Positions 24,538 through 32,181 are shown, counted from the first letter of the stretch. The stretch is DNA of 35,759 nucleotides from Acidimicrobiaceae bacterium (GCA_003169675.1 PNAT01000101.1:1-35759), one strand, 5' to 3'. The notes: generated from the letters alone by a model not told the origin. Program-made: numbers and translations.

Positions 24538-24957
24538 ATGGCGGTCATCGATGAGTACCTGGCTGTGCGCGTGCTACGTGGCGAGAGGTGGCCCGAGGGC
24601 CTTCCCGACACAGAGAACGTGGTGCTGCCCACCAGCCGGCACTGGCGGCTCTTACAGGCGCTCCACGCACCGGGTAACGGCCAGCTCTCGCGAATCCTCG
24701 CCCCACTGAGCCCGGCGGCAGTCGACGCCCTTCGGTTTCCCCACCCCGAGATCCTCCAGGTCCTCGACCCCCGGCCCCTGCTCGACGAGGCCGCCCAGCT
24801 GGCCGCCCGCCACCGGGGCGGCTGGCTCATTGCGGAAACCCTCGCCGCCGGCGTCCAACACGGACACGCACTGTGGTTCGGCACCGAACGCAACGTCGGC
24901 CCGGTGATTGCCCGTGCCGCCGACAACCTCGGCATCACCGTCCACGTCGTCGCCTGA
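24538..24957 (+). CDS. PIN-like protein, probable toxin of a new TA pair
   Basis: This protein of 139 residues starts MAVIDEYLAVRVLRGERWPEG and ends in WLIAETLAAGVQHGHALWFGTERNVGPVIARAADNLGITVHVV. The order acidic N-terminal strand, helical middle with LDPRPLLDEAAQLAARHRGG, then an alpha/beta end like the last strand of PIN domains suggests a PIN-like ribonuclease toxin, though the usual four acidic residues are not obvious (Asp5, Glu6, Asp81-type positions and Glu126 are candidates). I recall similar pairs in mycobacterial and other actinobacterial genomes without a firm name. It follows the putative antitoxin by 21 bases. Confidence 0.55.
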   Translation: MAVIDEYLAVRVLRGERWPEGLPDTENVVLPTSRHWRLLQALHAPGNGQLSRILAPLSPAAVDALRFPHPEILQVLDPRPLLDEAAQLAARHRGGWLIAETLAAGVQHGHALWFGTERNVGPVIARAADNLGITVHVVA

Positions 24958-24981
24958 ACCCCCCGTTGCTCCCTCAGCATC

Positions 24982-25019
24982 CGTCACCCTGGCCCCGAGC
25001 CGACGTCACCCTCCCTGGT
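24982..25019. repeat. CGTCACC repeats (right set)
   Basis: Two copies start at 24982 and 25004; the second lies in GACGTCACCCTCCCTGGT (25002-25019), matching 23375-23392 at 17 of 18 bases. The pair is arranged as in the left set (22 versus 23 bases apart), so the two sets bracket the TA-like genes. Confidence 0.6.
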
Positions 25020-25064
25020 AAGGGCGTTGCAGTGCCGGCGAGCTCCTATCACTTGTCAACCCCT

Positions 25065-25638
25065 CTATCGAGTCTCCTGATCAACAAACCGCTGGAGCGA
25101 CCGCAGGTAGCCGTTGGTGCCGCTCCTTTGAATACTTCGAACAATCGGGCCTAAGAGTCGGACAATCGAGCCGCCGGGGCGGGAGAACGCAACAATCTCG
25201 AAGTGCACCCCTTCGTCCGGCGATAGGGATACGACGAACGCCTCCTCGCCTTGCTCTGGATGACCAGGCAATGATCCGTATGCAAAGCCCCAGCGGGCGT
25301 GTTCGTCGATGACGCTCACAATCCGACAGGGGGCAGCCAGCGCTACAAGGGATGTCCCAAGGGTTACAACCACAGTCGCACCGGTACGGATCTCCAGATC
25401 TGCGGGGAAGACCCGGACTCCGGGCACTCGGTGTGCTTTCCACGTCTGGAGGCCCCGGACGGCGTGGCGGAAGGTCTCAGATCCGTGGCCGAGAAGCGAC
25501 TCATAGCTCATGGTGGTATCCCACCGGTCGATCCCCGGCGAGGGTGGCACCGATATCGCTATAAGTCGGCTGAGCGGCGTGGAGGGCTCCTAAGAGTAGA
25601 TCCATTGCCCTGGAGTCCGATGGGCGGACGAACCTCAT
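25065..25638 (-). pseudogene. DUF1990 family protein, frameshifted
   Basis: Two minus-strand frames together spell one DUF1990 (UPF0548) protein. The first, ATG 25638 to stop 25501, begins MRFVRPSDSRAMDLLLGA and gives the family start PTYSDIGATLAGDRPVGYHHEL. The second frame continues with YESLLGHGSETFRHAVRGLQTWKAHR, then PCRIVSVIDEHARWGFAYGSLPGHPEQGEEAFVVSL, HFEIVAFSRPG and the end at 25065. The junction near 25500-25512 needs a net loss of two bases or gain of one base relative to an intact gene. Without correction only a shortened form from ATG 25511 could be made. Function of the family is unknown. A sequencing error is the alternative. Confidence 0.78.
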
Positions 25639-25728
25639 GGTCGGTTGTTACCAGGTGAAGCTGTCCGAGTCATGTTGAACACCCCCAGCCGGCGAACTGT
25701 GGCGCGTCAAAATGGCAAAATCGGGCGA

Positions 25729-25896
25729 ATGGACGTTCGGGACCACCTTTCAAGCTCCGCATTCATCGACACTGACGGACCATCCTCGATAGAGGTTGGC
25801 GAGGTAGCCGTTGACGGGGCGGCCATCGCGCTGCTCCCGGTGAGTGGCGCCGCAACAGAGCTTGAAGGAAACGCCACTGTCTCCGGGGGCCTGTAG
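25729..25896 (+). CDS. Small hypothetical protein upstream of the C6-frameshift gene
   Basis: This open frame of 55 residues (MDVRDHLSSSAFIDTDGPSSIEVGEVAVDG...) ends two bases before the GTG of the next gene, as in an operon. An in-frame start further up (25645) is also open. Composition is acidic and non-repetitive. No family is recognised, and it may not be a real gene. Confidence 0.4.
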   Translation: MDVRDHLSSSAFIDTDGPSSIEVGEVAVDGAAIALLPVSGAATELEGNATVSGGL

Positions 25897-25898
25897 CC

Positions 25899-26821
25899 GT
25901 GTCGGTTTCGGAGCCAATTCCTCAAGAGGATTTTCGCGCCGCAGTCGAGCCGACAGTCCGAGTACTCACTCAGCTCGCCGACATCGCACAAAACGCGCCG
26001 ATCGAGTTTGGTCACCTTCCCGCCGCTGGCTCGATCGCGATGGCCGACATCGAAGCCGAATCCCAACAGTTCGATGGCATGTCGGATTGGAAGGAGGCGC
26101 TTACGGACACCCATTCCCTTGGAAACATCAGTCTCTTCGCCGCATCTGACTTCGTTCGGTCTTACGCGGCACTATTCGATCGAGAACGCCCGCCAGTGTT
26201 TGGACATCTCGTTCTCAGCAGACCTGCGATGGAAGCGTGCGTGACCTCGATGTGGCTCAACGACCCATCTATTGAGCCCATCGAACGCATTCAGCGAGGA
26301 TTGTCAGAACGTCTATACAGCGCCCTGGAACTTCAGAGGATGGGGCAGACACGGGAGAAGGGCAAAGAAGTCGAAGCCCAGATCCTCGAAGTGGCGAAGA
26401 GTTATGGATGGGCAATCGAGGGGCGAAAGGTGGGTGGGGTACGCCGGCCATGGATCCCCCCAAGCTGAGTGAGCTATTGGTCGGCGACAGCGAGCGAGGA
26501 ATTGGCCAAGCTCTATGGAGTTACTCATCAAGCGTGATCCACGTCAGCCTGTACGGAATCCTTCAGTCCGTGCTCGATCCACCAGAAACAGGAACTCCCT
26601 TGGAGGGCCCATCGCTGGCGGGCTTCGGAACTGATTCAAAGGGAGTCAACGCTCAAAGCTTCTGCCTCTTGTCGCTGCTCGTTTCAGCTGGCAACGTCAG
26701 GAACGCACTTATGGGATGGGAACCCATGGGCTGGAAAACTGCGTGCAACGAGGCCCAGCAACTCGGAGTCACCCTGTTGTCGAGCCTAAGGGCGGCTGAC
26801 ACTGATGTTGGAGTGAATTAG
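25899..26821 (+). pseudogene. Unknown helical protein, frameshifted at a C6 run
   Basis: Frame one (25899-26468, GTG start) ends in GVRRPWIPPS, and a second frame carries PPKLSELLVGDSERGIGQALWSYSSSVIHVSLYGILQSV to a stop at 26821. Adding one C to the run of six at 26456-26461 joins them without a seam into ...RRPWIPPKLSELLVGD..., a protein of about 307 residues. The fused product is mostly helical, with a SRPAMEACVTSMWLNDPSIEPIERIQRG middle and a Ser/His segment SSSVIHVSLYG, the look of an all-helical substrate- or nucleotide-binding domain of the DUF5677 sort; I cannot name the family. It may be a mutation, a phase-variable switch or a sequencing error. Confidence 0.65.
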
Positions 26822-27055
26822 CGAACACCCATGCCGGAGCCCACCTCAGGCACGGTCATGGCGCTCTCTACGACCTGCGCCGCGAGTCAATGTACTGGAC
26901 GACCCAGCGGTTGGTCAGAATTGACTCATGATCCCCTGAATCGACTAGTCGTCGTGACGGACTATTCGGGATAATCCGCGAGCGAGTGATTACGTTGTGA
27001 CCAAGAAGATAGCGTTTACGTCGTGTTGGCTCCTTGCCCATAGCGGAGGCGAACG

Positions 27056-27817
27056 ATGAAGCTCGACCGGAAGTTGGCGCTTAAGCGATGGTTCTCGGGA
27101 TTGGAGAGGTACTGCGTTGACGAAGGCGGAAAACACGATTCCTACGCAGTACGGAGTGCGTACTTCCTGGGGGTTCAGGTCGCACTTCAAGTAGCGCAAA
27201 GCCTCGGTCCGCCTCCTGCTCGGGAAACGATGACACGACCGTTTTGGGAGGGATACGGCGTGGCAATGGCACGGTTTCAATACGTTATGGAAGTTCTCGG
27301 GGACGTACCCTCCGAGTCATACCGCGAGCTGTTTGAACCGGCCGATGACCTCATGTTCAGCGAGGATGACCTTCGCAGAGAGCCGAAGAACCACAATCCG
27401 ACTCTCCCGGAGGCGTACTACGACACGAAGACGTTTGCCGGTTCCGTGGGCTGGTTGATCGATCCCAGCCAGGTTTCGGAGACCCAGTCGAGGGAAGGCG
27501 GCGTGAGTATCTCAAGATCGCAGATTGAATGGCGACCCGGTTACGACGTCCACCATCCCGCTGAGATGTTCACGTGGGATCGCTTTCAAGCAGCCCGCCA
27601 AACTCCGTTTGCCGACCTTCCAGAAGAGTTGGTGAACCGCTATGGCCTGTTGCCGGACTACCCAATCTACGTGATCGCACATCTCGAGGATTCCGACAGG
27701 GATCTCTACATAGCGCCATACCCGGGAGATGTCCACAAGCCCAGCGATTGGATCAACGCCATGAAGGCGGGTGGGGTGACAATCACGGGTGACGATGGGT
27801 CGGCTAATGGCGAATGA
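27056..27817 (+). CDS. Hypothetical protein in the island
   Basis: This protein of 253 residues has no family I recognise. The N-terminal half is helical (LALKRWFSGLERYC, SAYFLGVQVALQVAQSLG, WEGYGVAMARFQYVMEVLG) and the C-terminal half looks alpha/beta with Tyr/Asp-rich loops (YDVHHPAEMFTWDRF, ADLPEELVNRYGLLPDYPIYVIAHL). Base composition is clearly less GC-rich than in the core operons, and a GGAGG site stands before the ATG. It is flanked by non-coding DNA, so it is probably its own transcription unit. No membrane segment. Confidence 0.65.
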   Translation: MKLDRKLALKRWFSGLERYCVDEGGKHDSYAVRSAYFLGVQVALQVAQSLGPPPARETMTRPFWEGYGVAMARFQYVMEVLGDVPSESYRELFEPADDLMFSEDDLRREPKNHNPTLPEAYYDTKTFAGSVGWLIDPSQVSETQSREGGVSISRSQIEWRPGYDVHHPAEMFTWDRFQAARQTPFADLPEELVNRYGLLPDYPIYVIAHLEDSDRDLYIAPYPGDVHKPSDWINAMKAGGVTITGDDGSANGE

Positions 27818-27978
27818 CAACCAACGGCTGACCCCTCAACCTCATGTCGGTGAACCAAGATCGAAAGGCTGCCCCCGTGGTGCCGCTCGGCCGCACCTCA
27901 GCCCGGCGATCGGGGAGTCACCCCCAAAAGTTGAACCAACCCTTCGTCGCACAAACAACCCGCGGTCGACTGCAGAAA

Positions 27979-28479
27979 CTAAGTGCGAGGCGCGATTCTA
28001 AATTGGGTCTTTGATCCACCATTGTCGTTGAGGGTATAGATACCAAGGCTGAAGCCGGCGTGATAGCCCATGAGCGTGTTGGGTAGAATCTCGATCACAT
28101 AACCATCGAAATATCTGTTTAGTTTGGAGATCTCTGCAAACTCTTCTGAGTTGGCCACGACAGTCGCGTGCCCCTCCGTTGCCATAGCGAGAGTTATTTT
28201 AGAGTTGACACGATCGAGCACATTGAGCAGGTCGCTATCAATCGTCTTGTTGAGCTCCTCATCGTTTCCCTTCCCACGATTACAAAGCCGACAGAGGGTT
28301 CGATAGTTCGAATCGTCATCGGCCCCGCCAAGTGAGAAGGGCTTGTAGTGATCAATCTCCAAGTAGACGGCTGGGTCTGTGGCCGGACTTCGACCACAGT
28401 TTGTGCATCTAAAATTGTCGCGCAGCAGAATCCGAAGTCGCGTCTTTGGTGTGATGGTCTTCCTGCTCCGTCCAGCCAT
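27979..28479 (-). CDS. HNH endonuclease
   Basis: This protein of 166 residues has a complete HNH module near its N-terminus: zinc-knuckle Cys25 and Cys28 in CTNCG, Asp43-His44 in EIDHYKPFSLGG, Asn58 in DDSNYRTLC, and Cys63/Cys66 with Asn67 in CRLCNRGKG. The C-terminal half (about 75-166) is unrelated to the nuclease and may bind substrate or a partner. I start it at ATG 28479, where a TACGCT hexamer stands six bases upstream (leaderless pattern), instead of the ATG at 28527. In an integrated element it may be a defence or homing-like nuclease. Confidence 0.88.
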   Translation of the reverse strand: MAGRSRKTITPKTRLRILLRDNFRCTNCGRSPATDPAVYLEIDHYKPFSLGGADDDSNYRTLCRLCNRGKGNDEELNKTIDSDLLNVLDRVNSKITLAMATEGHATVVANSEEFAEISKLNRYFDGYVIEILPNTLMGYHAGFSLGIYTLNDNGGSKTQFRIAPRT

Positions 28480-28610
28480 ATCTCGAGCGTAGATTCGCAG
28501 CCAACGACCAGTACACATGTCGTTCACTCGTCGCCACTATCCCAGCGTGGTTGGGTGGATTGAGGGATCCACCTATAGGTCGAGGTGCCCCACCGATCCG
28601 GTGTTCTGAG

Positions 28611-28844
28611 TCACTGCCGGGATTGCTTCCAGCCAACCCACACACCGAATGCAAGTCCGGCGAAGCACACTCCGATTACAAACCCCTCTACCCCCGCCTT
28701 TTGGATGTGGCGCACGTAGGGCCACAGGGGCGCTATAACGGCGTCGTAGACGAGCCAGGCTGCGCCCGCACCGAGAGCGCCGACGACAAGGACCGCGTAC
28801 ACAACCCGCCACGGCGACCAATGCAACTCTTGGCCACGTTTCAT
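28611..28844 (-). CDS. Small two-helix membrane protein
   Basis: This protein of 77 residues has two hydrophobic segments: VVYAVLVVGALGAGAAWLVY (about 14-33) and GFVIGVCFAGLAFGVWVGW (about 54-72), with a basic N-terminus. A GAGGAGA Shine-Dalgarno nine bases before the ATG supports it. No family is recognised. As cargo of a mobile element next to a nuclease and an ART-like gene it could be an immunity or signalling component, but this is speculation. Confidence 0.65.
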   Translation of the reverse strand: MKRGQELHWSPWRVVYAVLVVGALGAGAAWLVYDAVIAPLWPYVRHIQKAGVEGFVIGVCFAGLAFGVWVGWKQSRQ

Positions 28845-28920
28845 TGCTGCCTATTCTCCTCGAGCACCCGATTGGGTCTTTCCAAACATTTGTCTGCCCT
28901 TGCTGCCCATCGTCCTCGCG

Positions 28921-29205
28921 CTATTCGATTGTGGCGTCTACAAAGACTTTGCCACGCTCATTGATAATGGAAGCCGGAATGATGTAGTCGCGACATTTGA
29001 GCTGGTACGGGTCCAGCCTCTCCTCGATAACTTCGTCCTCTGGGAGTTCAACAAGCAGAAGAGTGTCGTTACCGATGCTGTGTTCATCGCCTCGACGGTC
29101 ACACAGGTGGACCCCGGGAGGCTGCCGGTGGAGCGTGTCCTTGAAGCCGTCTCGGAGAATCGACTTAGCACGTTGATGCAGTGTCCAGTGAAAGAGCGTG
29201 GTCAT
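28921..29205 (-). CDS. Small ADP-ribosyltransferase-like (ART-fold) protein
   Basis: This 94-residue protein starts MTTLFHWTLHQRAKSILRDGF and continues GVHLCDRRG, LLLVELPEDEVIEERLDPYQLKCRDYIIPASIINERGKVFVDATIE. The order H-x-T near the N-terminus, a short helix 'a..Il..Gf', a strand with aspartate, then a late glutamate region matches the compact ART-like fold found in small toxins, DUF4433/DarT-like and Tpt1-like proteins. A catalytic Glu is not certain. It is the last gene before attR. ADP-ribosylating activity is inference from fold resemblance only. Confidence 0.55.
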   Translation of the reverse strand: MTTLFHWTLHQRAKSILRDGFKDTLHRQPPGVHLCDRRGDEHSIGNDTLLLVELPEDEVIEERLDPYQLKCRDYIIPASIINERGKVFVDATIE

Positions 29206-29861
29206 GTCACTTGTGGGCCGCTGGGACCAGGGTCGATCCGGAGTTGGTGTTGGGCATTATCACACACCGCAACCCCTGGGAAGCTCGGGTTAGCGACGGT
29301 CCGACGTACTCGTGCACGGGGTAATGATGGCGCATCAGCCCGATCAATGATGCCGGAAATCGACTGCCGAGCTAGTGGACAACCGACTATCCCCATAGTG
29401 CGTACGGGGCGTAGGGCCCACCTCCGAGACGAGCAGCGGTCAAGGGCGGCCGGAGGCCGGCGTAGCGGACCCTTGAGGGCTGCGTCGTAGGTTCACTCGA
29501 AGGCCCCACAATGTAGTCGGCCGGTCGCCCGGCGGCCGGCCTGGATGCCCATCGATCTGGGGGTAGAGGAAGCTGTATGCCCGGAGCCATGGCACCCAAC
29601 GATTATCGGCGCGGCGGCAAGAGGAGGTGTTGTACGGCGAGGCGTTCCGGGCATCGTCCTCCCGCCCCCGTGCAATTGCGATCTTGGGATTCCTGATCAC
29701 CGTGCGGCGAATTCCGCCCAACATTTGACCCAACAATTCCGTCCTTCGGCGTCGCAACGCGATGGAGTACGTCTCAACCAACTTCGATCGCACCGCCGTT
29801 CGCCTGCGAAAAGAGGACTCACCGCGACGGGACGGAACTCCGGGCGACATCAGGGAAGCCG
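29206..29861. other. Non-coding right end of the element
   Basis: No gene is supported here; the frames shown by translation are shadows. It contains the right arm-type repeat pair (29717-29738) and the first copy of a block inverted beyond attR (29438-29513). Confidence 0.45.
29717..29738. repeat. Right arm-type repeat pair (CCCAACA ... CCCAACAATT)
   Basis: CCCAACA at 29717 and CCCAACAATT at 29729-29738 repeat the left pair with the same 12-base spacing and same orientation, about 120 bp inside attR. Binding by the integrase is inferred from position. Confidence 0.6.
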
Positions 29862-29906
29862 CTTTTAATCCCAAGGTGCCGGGATCGAGACCCGGGCGGC
29901 CCACCA
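29862..29906 (+). repeat. attR: copy of tRNA-Lys 3' end
   Basis: This 45-bp segment is identical to 21629-21673. The sequence before it (AGCCG) cannot continue the tRNA, so it is a partial copy and not a second tRNA gene. Confidence 0.93.
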
Positions 29907-29950
29907 TCCGACGTGGACAAATGGTACCAACCCAAAATTGAGTTGCCACC

Positions 29951-29972
29951 TGTCCCAACAATTGTTGGGACA
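29951..29972. repeat. 22-bp perfect palindrome made of the arm-site motif
   Basis: The half-site TGTCCCAACAA (29951-29961) is followed at once by its exact complement (29962-29972). It is two arm motifs CCCAACAATT facing each other, 45 bp outside attR. Confidence 0.85.
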
Positions 29973-30292
29973 AGAAATGACGCATGAGATCTGGGTCATG
30001 GCAGGGAGCATTCGCAAGCGTGAACCGGCCGGCCTGGTCCGCAATTGGGGCCCTGTGAGCTCAGGACGCAGCCCTCAAGGATCTGATGCGCCAGCCTCGA
30101 GGCTGTCAATGACCGCTGCTCGTTGCCGGCTCAGGACCCCTGTCCCCGTTTGTTCGATCACCCGTACAACACTGCCCTGGTACGGCACCTTGGGGGCACC
30201 CCCCCGGTCGTCGTCCGGGCGGGTTATGGGGACATTGCTGGGTGCCCAGGTTGGAGGTCGGTGGAGGGCTTCCGCCTACACTTATCCCTGAG
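29973..30292. other. Intergenic before VapBC
   Basis: No gene is supported. It contains the second, inverted copy of the block seen at 29438-29513 (30040-30109 here), and a TACACT hexamer (30277-30282) ten bases before the vapB ATG. Confidence 0.4.
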
Positions 30293-30454
30293 ATGTCGAA
30301 CCCGCACCCCCAACCTTCGGGAGAACAAAGCCTCGAACTGCCCGTGGATGTGTTGCTCAAACGCGCGCGGCCCTTGCCTGCGCACGATGAGATGGTGATT
30401 GAGGATCTCACGCCTGACGAGGGCGCAGAATTCCTCGCCGCGCTTCAAGGGTGA
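30293..30454 (+). CDS. vapB: VapB-type antitoxin
   Basis: This short protein of 53 residues (MSNPHPQPSGEQSLELPVDVLLKRARPLPAHDEMVIEDLTPDEGAEFLAALQG) lacks an obvious DNA-binding fold but has the acidic C-terminal helix of toxin-neutralising tails. Its stop overlaps the start of the PIN-toxin gene, the standard TA layout. The start ATG lies ten bases after TACACT; a longer frame upstream is open but less likely. Confidence 0.72.
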   Translation: MSNPHPQPSGEQSLELPVDVLLKRARPLPAHDEMVIEDLTPDEGAEFLAALQG

Positions 30455-30885
30455 CGGCTCAGCCAGTCCGCGGCCCCATCGTCATCGATACCGATGTGTT
30501 CGGGGCGGACCTGGTTCCCGGATCACGGCTGGCTGAGCTCTACGAGCCGGTCATCGTCGGTCGCCCGACGTTCATCTCGTTTCAGACCGCCGCAGAGCTT
30601 CGTTTCGGGGCTCTCCTGCGCGGATGGGGTGCGGCGCGCATGCTCAAGCTTCAAGCCAAACTTGAGGTGGCCGAGATTGTTCACAGCGGCCCCGAACTCG
30701 TCCACGTCTACGCCCAGCTACGCGTTGACTGTCAGAGAATCGGACATGCCTTGACCCAGCGAGAGCATGATGCCGACCGCTGGATCGCCTCTACGGCGGT
30801 CCGCCTTGGGATTCCGCTCGTCTCCAATGACAACATCTTCCGCGACGTACCCGGGCTAGAACTCGAGACCATCAAATCTCGCTGA
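30451..30885 (+). CDS. vapC: VapC-type PIN-domain ribonuclease toxin
   Basis: This protein of 144 residues is a complete PIN domain: Asp13 in VIDTDVFGAD, Glu49 in TAAELRFGAL, Asp107/Asp109 in HDADRWIASTAVRLGIPLVS and Asp127 in NDNIFRDVPGLE. These acidic residues bind Mg/Mn for RNA cleavage. It begins with GTG overlapping the antitoxin stop by four bases (GTGA). It lies just outside the right att site. The RNA target cannot be predicted. Confidence 0.9.
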   Translation: MTAQPVRGPIVIDTDVFGADLVPGSRLAELYEPVIVGRPTFISFQTAAELRFGALLRGWGAARMLKLQAKLEVAEIVHSGPELVHVYAQLRVDCQRIGHALTQREHDADRWIASTAVRLGIPLVSNDNIFRDVPGLELETIKSR

Positions 30886-31062
30886 GGGTGAGCATTCACT
30901 CATCGTCCGATCCTGGTCCGTCGTTCCGGTACGTCCGCACGAACCACGGCTTGAACCTGTCACCGTCCGCCGGACCAGGGCGTTGACTCTCTTTTGGGAA
31001 CACATCAATGTTGACGCCCTCTTGAGAACACATCAAAGAGGAGCGATTGGTACGTTGTGCGG

Positions 31063-31527
31063 ATGATCGTAGGTGTGGCCAGCACAACTGTGAAGGCTTC
31101 GCCACAGGAGATCTTCGACTTCGTTCTCGACCTCAACCGCTATCGGAAAGCAGATCGAAAGATCGGTCGGGTCGGGTCAGTGGTCAAGTCCGAACGGGGA
31201 GGCACCGTCACCTTTTCGGGGCGCATCAGAGGACTCCCTGGACCCTCTGGGACCTATCCGTTCACTCGCACCGAGTCGCGCTTGGAGTTCACATCGGCGA
31301 TCGCCGGAGCAGCGCGCTGGTTTCTCGATTTCAACGGCACCTTCGACTGCGAGGTGACGACGGCCGGAACCGTTGTCACACATCGCGAGGCGTTCAATTT
31401 CAAGCGCCCTTGGCGCTGGGTCGTTGAGCCTTTCCTTCGGCACTGGCTGGAGACAGATACCGATCAAGAGATGGTTCGCTTCAAAGAGCTTGTTGACGCC
31501 GAGGGCCACGGTTCTATCTCGACATAG
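31063..31527 (+). CDS. SRPBCC-fold protein
   Basis: This protein of 154 residues has the START/Bet v1-like (SRPBCC) pattern: an opening strand VGVASTTVKASPQEIFDFVLDLNRYRKADRKIG, a beta-rich middle (GTVTFSGRIRG, FTRTESRLEFTS, FLDFNGTFDCEVTTAGTVVTHREAFNF) and a long C-terminal helix. It binds a lipophilic ligand in related proteins. ATG 31063 is used; a GTG at 31057 is possible. It stands alone. Confidence 0.78.
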   Translation: MIVGVASTTVKASPQEIFDFVLDLNRYRKADRKIGRVGSVVKSERGGTVTFSGRIRGLPGPSGTYPFTRTESRLEFTSAIAGAARWFLDFNGTFDCEVTTAGTVVTHREAFNFKRPWRWVVEPFLRHWLETDTDQEMVRFKELVDAEGHGSIST

Positions 31528-31599
31528 GTGGGGAGGGGTATTCCAGTTCCCCGGGATGGGGTCTCCGGTCAGGCCACCGAATGCGGCATTCTTTCTACT

Positions 31600-32181
31600 G
31601 TGACGGATGGAGATGAGCTCTCGAAATATGGACCGAATGGGCAAGCAGTAGCCGCGATTCTGAGCCGGGCCGCCACCATGACGTTGGCGGAGATGGCGAC
31701 GGTAGCTGCCTCCAGTGGTTCGGTGACAGGATACCTGGGAAGGAACAGGGACTGGGTGAGTGCTCAGTCCGCCGCACGAGGCGTTGCTGAAGCACACTCG
31801 CGCACGACGGCTGCGGAAGCGGCAGTTGATGCGGCTATGGATTGTGTAATTGCTGCCATTCAGAGAGTTGTAGCCGCCGATGGAAAGGATTCGGATGTGA
31901 TCGCCGATGCGTGGCGGAAATACCGTGCGGCCCTCGCAGATGACAGCCCGAAACGGCGGCACAGTGCCTTGCGCAAGCTGCAGACGGCTCTCCGGCACAC
32001 CGTCGGCCTCAAGTCTGCAAAGACAGTGCCGATTGCCAGCGGCGCAGCATCGACTGCAGCTCTAGTGGTGGGGCTGTGGGACCTGGTCGGTGACGAAGGC
32101 TCCTTTTCCCGAACACAGCGAGACTTGCTGTTGACTCCTTGGACGTCTGCGTTCTCGTTGCCCGAGGAACTCGCTGATTGA
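31600..32181 (+). CDS. Hypothetical Ala-rich helical protein
   Basis: This protein of 193 residues starts with GTG (VTDGDELSKYGPNGQAVAAILSRAATM) and is almost wholly helical with many Ala residues, ending in a short hydrophobic stretch SGAASTAALVVGLWDLV followed by a polar tail. No family is recognised. An open frame reaches up to 31528 but that segment looks random. It does not form an obvious operon. Confidence 0.55.
   Translation: MTDGDELSKYGPNGQAVAAILSRAATMTLAEMATVAASSGSVTGYLGRNRDWVSAQSAARGVAEAHSRTTAAEAAVDAAMDCVIAAIQRVVAADGKDSDVIADAWRKYRAALADDSPKRRHSALRKLQTALRHTVGLKSAKTVPIASGAASTAALVVGLWDLVGDEGSFSRTQRDLLLTPWTSAFSLPEELAD

Larger units (their letters stand above)
21629..29906. mobile_element. 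Integrated element in tRNA-Lys, ~8.2 kb, with tyrosine integrase and excisionase
   Basis: The element is bounded by exact 45-bp direct repeats (21629-21673 inside the tRNA gene and 29862-29906). It begins with an integrase gene next to the tRNA and an excisionase-like gene facing it. The cargo is a probable toxin-antitoxin pair, a broken DUF1990 gene, several unknowns, an HNH nuclease, a membrane protein and an ART-like protein. I see no relaxase, FtsK/TraB translocase, phage structural gene or clear replication initiator, so it is a small genomic island or a decayed integrative element that probably needs help to move. Confidence 0.9.

Noticed and set aside
23275..25019. CRISPR array
   Set aside because: Repeats are short, unevenly spaced and in both orientations, and there are no cas genes.
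29862..29906. Second tRNA-Lys gene
   Set aside because: Only the anticodon-loop-to-CCA part is present; the acceptor 5' strand and D arm are missing, so it is an att copy.
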